A DNA stretch of 36,472 nt from an uncultured Collinsella sp. (GTDB lineage Bacteria > Actinomycetota > Coriobacteriia > Coriobacteriales > Coriobacteriaceae): positions 1 through 36,472 of the forward strand of contig CAAGEH010000009.1 of assembly GCA_900768795.1 (NCBI GenBank). The letters run 5' to 3'. Numbering within the stretch: the stretch's first letter is position 1; each line of letters begins with the position of its first letter. The position numbers and the translations under genes were made by a program. Under the pieces are notes generated by a model. The model saw only the letters and a program-made list of their open reading frames with translations. It made no database searches and was not told the DNA's origin. Below are positions 31,113 to 36,472 of the stretch, piece after piece.

Positions 31113-32225
31113 TTACGAGTGCGAAGGCTCAGTGGGTTTAACGGCGCGTAGCGCGCGCTTTAAGAACCTGAGCGGTCCCTCGCGAACGAGCGTGGGACCC
31201 GAAACTTTGACGAGATGCGCCCACCAAGCCGGGTAGTTAATTTTCGGCCTGGGAAGCCCCATTACGTCGCAATAGAACTTAATGCGATGAGGGGCGACGT
31301 CCTTGAGCGCGAATACGAGATTCGGGTCCATTTCGTGGAAACACTTAGTTACGCGTTCCTGTACATGGGGATTATCCCAGCCGTCATCATAAATGGCACC
31401 AAAACAATAATTAAGACCTCGGACATAATGGGCTTTAATGATGCCCTCGTCCGTGACATTTAGACGCTTGAGAATTTCGAGCATATCCTCCCAGCGATCA
31501 AATGGCCTGACGACCGCTTCTACGGTTTTGTGGTGTTTAGTCGAGTCGGGCAGGTCGCAACGGTAGTTGTAATAGGCGCGATCGAGATAAAGAATGGCAT
31601 TTGCTTGGCACATGGTTTCGATAAGAAACGGGTTATCAGCCCAACCGGCTCCCGGGTACTCCGGAAAGCAAATCGATTTTTTATCAAGGAAATCTTTGCG
31701 GTAAATTGCCGACCATATTGATGGGTGCATCGATATGAGTAGCGGCTCTTCTTCCAGTTTGATGGGGCGTGAGGAAGTTTTGAAAGCCCCCTTCATTGCC
31801 GAGGGGAAGGGCGCTTGAGTTTTTGGGTTATCCCAGTAGCGGATATCGGTCCAAGGAGTCTTTACGATGTCGATGACTTCAGAGAAAGAGTCTGCAAAAG
31901 ACAACATATCGGCATACATGGTCGGTTCAATCCAATCATCAGGTTCGATGATTGAGATCCAACGTCCCTTTGCCATCCGCAAGCCCATATTGCAGCCCTG
32001 GCCGTAACCGCCGTTAGCCTTGTCGACCAAAATCACGCGAGGGTCGGTAGCGGCATGTGCGCGAATGATATCGGGGCTGCTGTCGGTTGATCCGTCGTTG
32101 ATGCACAGGATTTCAATGTCTTTATGTGTTTGCGCTTCAACGGATTTGAGACATTGATCGAGATATTTTTCGACATTGTAGATAGGGATGATGACCGAAA
32201 CGAGTGACTGGGAGTCGCCGTGCAT
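31113..32225 (-). CDS. Family 2 glycosyltransferase (GT-A fold)
   Basis: The 370-residue product is a nucleotide-sugar-dependent glycosyltransferase of the GT2 type that builds cell-surface glycans. The N-terminal motif VSVIIPIYNVEKYLDQCLKS starts the nucleotide-binding fold. CINDGSTDSS follows and EPDDW provides the metal-binding DXD-like acidic cluster. There are no transmembrane helices; a basic C-terminal stretch (RFLKRALRAVK) may touch the membrane. The ATG at 32225 follows CGGAGG; an upstream ATG at 32258 lacks such a site. It is a single gene: a terminator lies downstream, and upstream dnaX diverges. Donor and acceptor sugars are unknown. Confidence 0.9.
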   Translation of the reverse strand: MHGDSQSLVSVIIPIYNVEKYLDQCLKSVEAQTHKDIEILCINDGSTDSSPDIIRAHAATDPRVILVDKANGGYGQGCNMGLRMAKGRWISIIEPDDWIEPTMYADMLSFADSFSEVIDIVKTPWTDIRYWDNPKTQAPFPSAMKGAFKTSSRPIKLEEEPLLISMHPSIWSAIYRKDFLDKKSICFPEYPGAGWADNPFLIETMCQANAILYLDRAYYNYRCDLPDSTKHHKTVEAVVRPFDRWEDMLEILKRLNVTDEGIIKAHYVRGLNYCFGAIYDDGWDNPHVQERVTKCFHEMDPNLVFALKDVAPHRIKFYCDVMGLPRPKINYPAWWAHLVKVSGPTLVREGPLRFLKRALRAVKPTEPSHS

Positions 32226-32432
32226 GCTCTGACCTCCGGGGACTGACGATAGAAGCAACGGGTTGCTGTAATTGATTAATCGTAAAGGCTATAACAATGA
32301 TAGCTGAAGGGGAAACGATGTTCATATAATTGGACACCGGGGCGCTGATGCTTTGTCTGGACGGTTATGCCTCAATGGAGAATTCAACACGGTATGATTG
32401 AGGACAATCGATAGAGATGCAAAGGAGCCTTC

Positions 32433-34973
32433 ATGGAATCGCTCTACAGGAAATATCGTCCGCTCACTTTTGACTCGGTTGTAGGCCAGGAGCATATCGT
32501 TTCAACGCTTAGGCATGCGATCGAGGAGGGGCGTCTTTCGCACGCCTACCTGTTCTGCGGACCGCGCGGTACGGGCAAGACGACTATGGCGCGCATTCTC
32601 GCAAAAGCCCTGCTCTGTAAGAATGCCGATGCCGCACGTGAACAGGGCGCTTCAGGCTGCATGCCCGATGGAACCTGCTCTGAGTGCGAGTTGATTGCCG
32701 AAGGTGCCCACCCGGACGTCTATGAGCTCGATGCTGCAAGTCGTACGGGTGTCGACAACGTGCGCACGGAGATTATCGACTCCGTTAACTTTGCTCCCGT
32801 GCAGGGTGCCTACAAGGTTTACATCATCGACGAGGTTCACATGCTGACGGCGGCGGCGTTCAATGCGCTGCTTAAAACTCTTGAGGAGCCGCCTGCGCAC
32901 GTCGTTTTCATCCTATGTACCACCGATCCGCAGAAAATCATCGCAACCATTTTGTCGCGTTGTCAGCGTTTCGATTTCCACCGTATCGGGATGGACGACA
33001 TCAAGGCGCGCCTTACCTACGTATGTGAGCAAGAGGGTTTTGAGTATGACGATGCCGCGCTCTCAATCGTGGCGCGTCATGCTCGCGGCGGCATGCGCGA
33101 TGCTTTGTCCACGCTCGAGCAGCTTTCGGTTTTTGGTGCGGGCGCGGTGCGCGAGACGGATGCTCGCGCTCTTTTGGGCGAGGTGTCGTCGAGCGTCTTG
33201 GGGGACGTGCTCGAGCGCATTGCCTCCCGTGATATCGCCTCTTTGTTCCGCTTGGTAAAAGACCAGGTAGATAATGGTAACGATGTTATTGAGTTTACGC
33301 GCGATTTGATTTCGCATACTCGCGATGTGTACGTTTGCCGTGTTGTTGGCGCCGATTCTGCTCTGTTCGATATGGACGATCAGGCACTAGCCCGTCTTGA
33401 TGATGAGGCTAAGAAATTCGAATCGTCCGACCGGCTTGCTCGCGTGCTTACTGTGCTCGACGACGCGGCGCTCGAGATGCGCAACGCGCCAGATGCCCGC
33501 CTGGTTCTCGAAATCGCTCTTTCTCGTTTGGTGCGCCCCGAAAGCGACATGACGCTTGAAGCGCTTTCCGAGCGCGTGGATATGCTCGAGAGACGTCTGA
33601 CCCAGGGCAATTTTGCTATGCCCACCATTCCGGGAGAAGCGGCGCCTGCTGCTGACAAACTTGCGTCGGCGGTTACCGCTGACGCCGCGGCTGAGAAGCC
33701 TGTTTCCAGCGCCTCTTCTTCGACGGCAAAAGCGGAAGCAAAAGACGCTGCTCCTGTGAGCGCGTCCGTTTCTTCTCCTGGTGCGGGAGACTTGCCCTGG
33801 AATCGTTCGGGGCAATTTCCGACGTCCTCGCCTTCGGCTCCGCAGCCTCCTGCTGTTTCCGCCCCTGTTCATGAGCAGCCGGTGACGCAGGCAGGCCCTG
33901 CCTCTGTTCCTGTTGTTCCGCAACAGCATGCATCGACGGCGACGGAGCGCAAACCGGTCGCAGTCGATGCTGCGGCGTCTGCCGCCGAAGCGCAGGCGAC
34001 GACCGATGGAGGAGAACTTCAACGCCTGTGGGCTGAGGTCATTGCGCGCGTGACCAAAAAGAAGCCCTCGGCGGGGGCGCTCATTCAATCGGCTTGGGCG
34101 GAATCCGACGATGGCGCGCAGCTTATCGTTCGACTTCCTGCTGGATCGAACTTCGCATACAAGATGCTTGGACGAACAGACGCCCAACAGTTCGTTCTGC
34201 CCGAGGTTGCCGCAGTGTTTGGCGACCGTGGCGTTTCGTATGTGATGGATGGGGGCGATGTGCAGAAGGCTTCTCAAGATGAGAAGTCTTCTAGTGCGGA
34301 CGGTGCGCCTAAGATGCGCGCCGCGCAAGATACGGACGGTACGCCCAAGACGAGCTCTACACCAAAGGCGAACGCTGCGCCCAAGACGAGCGCTGTACAA
34401 GAAGCGAACGTCGCGCCAGAGCACAAAGAGGAAATCACTTCCCCTGAGCAGGTGCCAGGTCCGTCACCATGGTCCGAGCCTGTTGCGGAAAAGTCGAAAG
34501 CTTCTACCCCCGCCTCCGTTTCGGCGGCCCCGATTACTGCTCGGGCAGACGAGAACGCGCGCGATGACCGAGTTCCATACGATGACGCTGCGGCCAGCCC
34601 CGCTGACCCTGACGATATGCCGCCGTTCGATATCATGCCCTCGAATTCCGCTGCCAAGCCCGCGCCGCAGGCGACGTCTGCGCCCGCGGCCGCGTCCGCG
34701 CCGTGGTCCACGACAGCTGCGGCGCCCTCTCCTGCGCCTGCGCCGTGGTCCGCGCCGGCCGCGCCCGCTGCTCAGCCTGTTTCGCAGTCTGTGCCGCCGG
34801 CCGCACAAGTCCCTGGGCAACCTCTAAAGTCGTTCGAGCATAAAACGGACCCCTTCAACCACGCGTCCGCTTCACTCGACATTCCCAAGAACGAGGAAGA
34901 GCTGAAAGAGGCGGTCATTTCCGCTTTTGGCGCATCCGCCACGTTTATTGAAGATGGAGACGCCGCGCAATAG
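32433..34973 (+). CDS. dnaX: DNA polymerase III subunit gamma/tau
   Basis: DnaX is the AAA+ motor of the clamp loader. The 846-residue product has Walker A GPRGTGKT at 43-50, zinc-binding cysteines at 76, 82 and 85 (the usual fourth Cys may be 62), Walker B IIDEVH at 131-136, sensor 1 region LCTTDPQKI and an SRC motif at SRCQRFDF. The collar domain ends near 390. A very long Ala/Pro/Ser linker follows (about 395-530), then a conserved module (LQRLWAEVIARVTKKKPSAG), another low-complexity stretch with PKTS-type near-repeats, and an acidic tail. It exceeds E. coli tau by about 200 residues, mainly linker. AAAGGAG precedes the start. Confidence 0.97.
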   Translation: MESLYRKYRPLTFDSVVGQEHIVSTLRHAIEEGRLSHAYLFCGPRGTGKTTMARILAKALLCKNADAAREQGASGCMPDGTCSECELIAEGAHPDVYELDAASRTGVDNVRTEIIDSVNFAPVQGAYKVYIIDEVHMLTAAAFNALLKTLEEPPAHVVFILCTTDPQKIIATILSRCQRFDFHRIGMDDIKARLTYVCEQEGFEYDDAALSIVARHARGGMRDALSTLEQLSVFGAGAVRETDARALLGEVSSSVLGDVLERIASRDIASLFRLVKDQVDNGNDVIEFTRDLISHTRDVYVCRVVGADSALFDMDDQALARLDDEAKKFESSDRLARVLTVLDDAALEMRNAPDARLVLEIALSRLVRPESDMTLEALSERVDMLERRLTQGNFAMPTIPGEAAPAADKLASAVTADAAAEKPVSSASSSTAKAEAKDAAPVSASVSSPGAGDLPWNRSGQFPTSSPSAPQPPAVSAPVHEQPVTQAGPASVPVVPQQHASTATERKPVAVDAAASAAEAQATTDGGELQRLWAEVIARVTKKKPSAGALIQSAWAESDDGAQLIVRLPAGSNFAYKMLGRTDAQQFVLPEVAAVFGDRGVSYVMDGGDVQKASQDEKSSSADGAPKMRAAQDTDGTPKTSSTPKANAAPKTSAVQEANVAPEHKEEITSPEQVPGPSPWSEPVAEKSKASTPASVSAAPITARADENARDDRVPYDDAAASPADPDDMPPFDIMPSNSAAKPAPQATSAPAAASAPWSTTAAAPSPAPAPWSAPAAPAAQPVSQSVPPAAQVPGQPLKSFEHKTDPFNHASASLDIPKNEEELKEAVISAFGASATFIEDGDAAQ

Positions 34974-34976
34974 ACG

Positions 34977-35008
34977 GACCGCAATCGGGCATGACCGCAA
35001 TCGGGCAT
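34977..35008 (+). repeat. Perfect 16-bp tandem duplication between dnaX and ybaB
   Basis: GACCGCAATCGGGCAT occurs twice head-to-tail (34977-34992 and 34993-35008), starting 4 bases after the dnaX stop. It may be a recent slippage duplication; no function is evident. Confidence 0.9.
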
Positions 35009-35074
35009 CATGGTAGGATGCAGGGCACAGATATATCGTGGGCGGGTGTACCGTCCCAGCACTAAGGAGAACTC

Positions 35075-35395
35075 ATGCCGGGCATGAACATGCAACAGAT
35101 GATGAAACAGGCACGCAAGATGCAGGAGCAGCTTGCCGCGGCGCAGGAGAACCTGAAGACGCAGTCCGTCGACGCCTCCGCCGGTGGCGGCATGGTCAAG
35201 GCGACCGTCAACGGCGAGATGGAGCTCACTTCGCTCACCATCGACCCCGATGCGTGCGATCCCGAGGACGTTGAGATGCTCCAGGACATGATCATGGCTG
35301 CCGTCAACGAGGCGATTCGCGGCGTCAACGAGCTTGCTAACAAGCAGATGGGCGCCATCACCGGCGGCATGAACATCCCGGGCATGCCGTTCTAG
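35075..35395 (+). CDS. ybaB: YbaB/EbfC family nucleoid-associated protein
   Basis: The 106-residue product is a small dimeric DNA-binding protein of the YbaB/EbfC family, almost always encoded between dnaX and recR, as here. The helical N-terminus (MQQMMKQARKMQEQLAAAQE) is followed by the beta-strand motif GGGMVKATVNGEMELTSLTI and a C-terminal helix (DMIMAAVNEAIRGV), with a Met/Gly-rich tail. CTAAGGAGAACTC gives a strong ribosome-binding site. The gene is 101 bases after dnaX and 28 bases before recR, so a dnaX-ybaB-recR operon is likely. Confidence 0.96.
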   Translation: MPGMNMQQMMKQARKMQEQLAAAQENLKTQSVDASAGGGMVKATVNGEMELTSLTIDPDACDPEDVEMLQDMIMAAVNEAIRGVNELANKQMGAITGGMNIPGMPF

Positions 35396-35423
35396 GGCAG
35401 TTTCATATCGATTCAATGCATCT

Positions 35424-36020
35424 ATGAGTGCCAATCAAAGCTTGCAAAAACTTCTCGATGAGCTGGGTAGGCTTCCGGGCATCGGTCCCAAGTCTGCTCA
35501 GCGCATCGCGTATTACCTGCTTGAAGCCGATGCCGAGGAAGCGCGCCGGCTTGCCGATGCCATTCTCGAGGTCAAGCAGGAGGTCCATTTCTGCAGTCGT
35601 TGCTTTAACTATGCGACGGCCGATGAATGCTCCATTTGCCAGGACGTTTCACGCGACAGACAGCGCATCTGCGTGGTGGGAGAGCCTCGCGATGTGAGCG
35701 CGATCGAGCGGACGGGCAGCTATCATGGCCTGTATCATGTGCTCGGTGGAGTGATCAGCCCTATGGACAAGATCGGACCCGAGCAGTTGCATATTCGCGA
35801 ACTGCTCGCTCGATTGGCTTCCGAAGACATTCGCGAAGTCATTATCGCTACAAATCCGAACATCGAGGGCGAGACCACTGCAACGTATTTGGCGCGCACC
35901 ATCAAGCCTTTGGGCATCGAAGTTAGCCGCTTGGCAAGCGGTCTTCCGGTTGGCGGCGACCTCGAGTATGCAGACGAGCTCACGCTCGGTCGCGCCATCG
36001 AGGCACGTCGTGCAATTTAG
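35424..36020 (+). CDS. recR: Recombination protein RecR
   Basis: RecR helps RecF/RecO load RecA at gaps during DNA repair. The 198-residue product contains the helix-hairpin-helix LPGIGPKSAQRIAYYLL (17-33), a Cys4 zinc finger at 57, 60, 69 and 72 (CSRC, CSIC), a Toprim domain (CVVGEPRDVSAIE; EVIIATNPNIEGE) and the C-terminal Walker-B-like segment (RLASGLPVGGDLEYADELTL). Length and domain order are normal. There is no clear Shine-Dalgarno before the ATG, which follows ybaB by 28 bases, so initiation may depend on coupling. Confidence 0.97.
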   Translation: MSANQSLQKLLDELGRLPGIGPKSAQRIAYYLLEADAEEARRLADAILEVKQEVHFCSRCFNYATADECSICQDVSRDRQRICVVGEPRDVSAIERTGSYHGLYHVLGGVISPMDKIGPEQLHIRELLARLASEDIREVIIATNPNIEGETTATYLARTIKPLGIEVSRLASGLPVGGDLEYADELTLGRAIEARRAI

Positions 36021-36386
36021 TTGAGATGTCGCTTTTCTCTAATGCGACGTGGATTCTTTGCAGGGAGCGCCGGCCGTCTGGATCTCTCTCCTCATTTGTT
36101 TTCATAAAAAGAAACATATGGGCAAGCGCCTTATGGGTGCGCAGCTTTATCTTGCCGTTTACCTGGGAAAACGATCGCTATTGCAACGCGGTTGTTTTCA
36201 ACGCATGCCATTCGCCTTTATTACGCGAAAGTACGGCATCGGGCGGGGTACAATGGCATCACGTGTGGATACTCGTCCAAACATCCCCATCAATCGCCGG
36301 GATATTCGGGCGCAAACTCACATAAAGCTCGGCTGCGCTATCGCGCATGCTGAGGCCTGTATACCTATATGAGAGGAGAGGGGTAT
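36021..36386 (+). promoter_or_regulatory. recR-nifJ intergenic region
   Basis: 366 bases without a credible gene. A 7-bp stem (36026-36032 with 36044-36050, one wobble) just after recR is a weak terminator candidate followed by TTCTTT. Further on, GGGGTACAATGG contains a good -10 hexamer (TACAAT) but no matching -35 at the right distance. Nothing else could be identified. The region ends in GAGAGGAGAGGGG, the nifJ ribosome-binding site. Confidence 0.45.
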
Positions 36387-36472
36387 ATGGCGCGTAAGTT
36401 TAAGTCTATGGACGGCAACGAGGCGGCCGCATATGTTTCGTATGCGTACACCGAGGTAGCGGGAATCTATCC
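36387..36472 (+). CDS. nifJ: Pyruvate:ferredoxin (flavodoxin) oxidoreductase, N-terminus only, truncated by window edge
   Basis: Only the first 28 codons are present. The N-terminus runs MARKFKSMDGNEAAAYVS and continues to TEVAGIYP, which matches the start of homodimeric pyruvate:ferredoxin oxidoreductase, where TMDGN, AAAxVxYA and AxIYPITPSS are family hallmarks. This enzyme oxidises pyruvate to acetyl-CoA and CO2 and reduces ferredoxin in anaerobes. The ATG follows a strong GAGGAGAGGGG site. The remaining domains lie outside the window. Confidence 0.9.
   Translation, partial: MARKFKSMDGNEAAAYVSYAYTEVAGIY

Noticed and set aside
32226..32432. Possible SRP (4.5S) RNA gene upstream of dnaX
   Set aside because: Some bacteria carry it here, but the conserved GGUCAGG/GGAAGGAGCAGC-type core is absent. 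The 207 bases only hold divergent start regions.
34050..34100. Possible programmed -1 frameshift site in dnaX (CAAAAAG)
   Set aside because: The heptamer is not a canonical A-AAA-AAG, the downstream structure is weak, and the position would cut within a conserved module instead of after the collar.
1..36472. CRISPR arrays, insertion sequences, prophage or toxin-antitoxin genes
   Set aside because: No regularly spaced repeats, transposase or integrase motifs, or terminal inverted repeats with target duplications were seen. The window reads as core chromosome.

Overview
The window looks like chromosomal DNA from an anaerobic, moderately GC-rich actinobacterium, most likely class Coriobacteriia and close to Collinsella. 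This is an inference from gene content: a dnaK-grpE-dnaJ-hspR heat-shock cluster with a MerR-type HspR, a PASTA-kinase / FHA / PP2C / SEDS-PBP cell-wall cluster of actinobacterial type, a mannose-family PTS with its DUF956 companion, and the start of a pyruvate:ferredoxin oxidoreductase gene. I see no phage, insertion sequence, CRISPR array or obvious island. Genes lie in five strand blocks, and strong stem-loop terminators mark several of the block and operon ends.

Positions 2-14043 (+ strand): the 3' part of dnaK, then grpE, a strong intercistronic terminator, dnaJ (type without zinc finger) and hspR. An aconitase-family hydratase follows, then a tandem pair of paralogous lipoproteins. Next is a two-gene ABC exporter (LolD/MacB-like ATPase plus a long FtsX-type permease) preceded by a 31-bp dyad resembling a DtxR/IdeR iron box. 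The block closes with clpB, whose long leader carries a 32-bp palindrome and two perfect hairpins. Positions 14167-16453 (- strand): two membrane proteins of unknown function.

Positions 16686-20695 (+ strand): a 60-residue acidic protein, an AT-rich regulatory stretch, the PTS operon manX(EIIAB)-manY(EIIC)-manZ(EIID) ending at a terminator, a separate DUF956 (ManO-like) gene, and tRNA-Arg(CCT).

Positions 20987-32225 (- strand), read in transcription order: a family 2 glycosyltransferase with its own terminator, then a tightly coupled six-gene cluster. The cluster is a Ser/Thr kinase with a C-terminal multi-pass membrane domain, FhaA (DUF3662-FHA), FhaB (TM-FHA), a PP2C phosphatase with a long disordered N-terminus, a single 965-residue protein joining a SEDS glycosyltransferase to a class B penicillin-binding protein, and PknB with four PASTA repeats. 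Junctions of the ATGA/GTGA type and 6-nt gaps imply translational coupling. The likely job is phosphorylation-controlled peptidoglycan synthesis: kinases sense the envelope, FHA proteins read phosphothreonine, PP2C resets the signal, and the fused enzyme both polymerises and cross-links glycan strands. Positions 32433-36472 (+ strand): dnaX, ybaB, recR (replication and repair) and the first 28 codons of nifJ.

The most interesting items are the SEDS-PBP fusion, the non-RD polytopic kinase that opens its operon, the iron-box-like dyad before the ABC exporter, the structured clpB leader, and the terminator inside the heat-shock operon.
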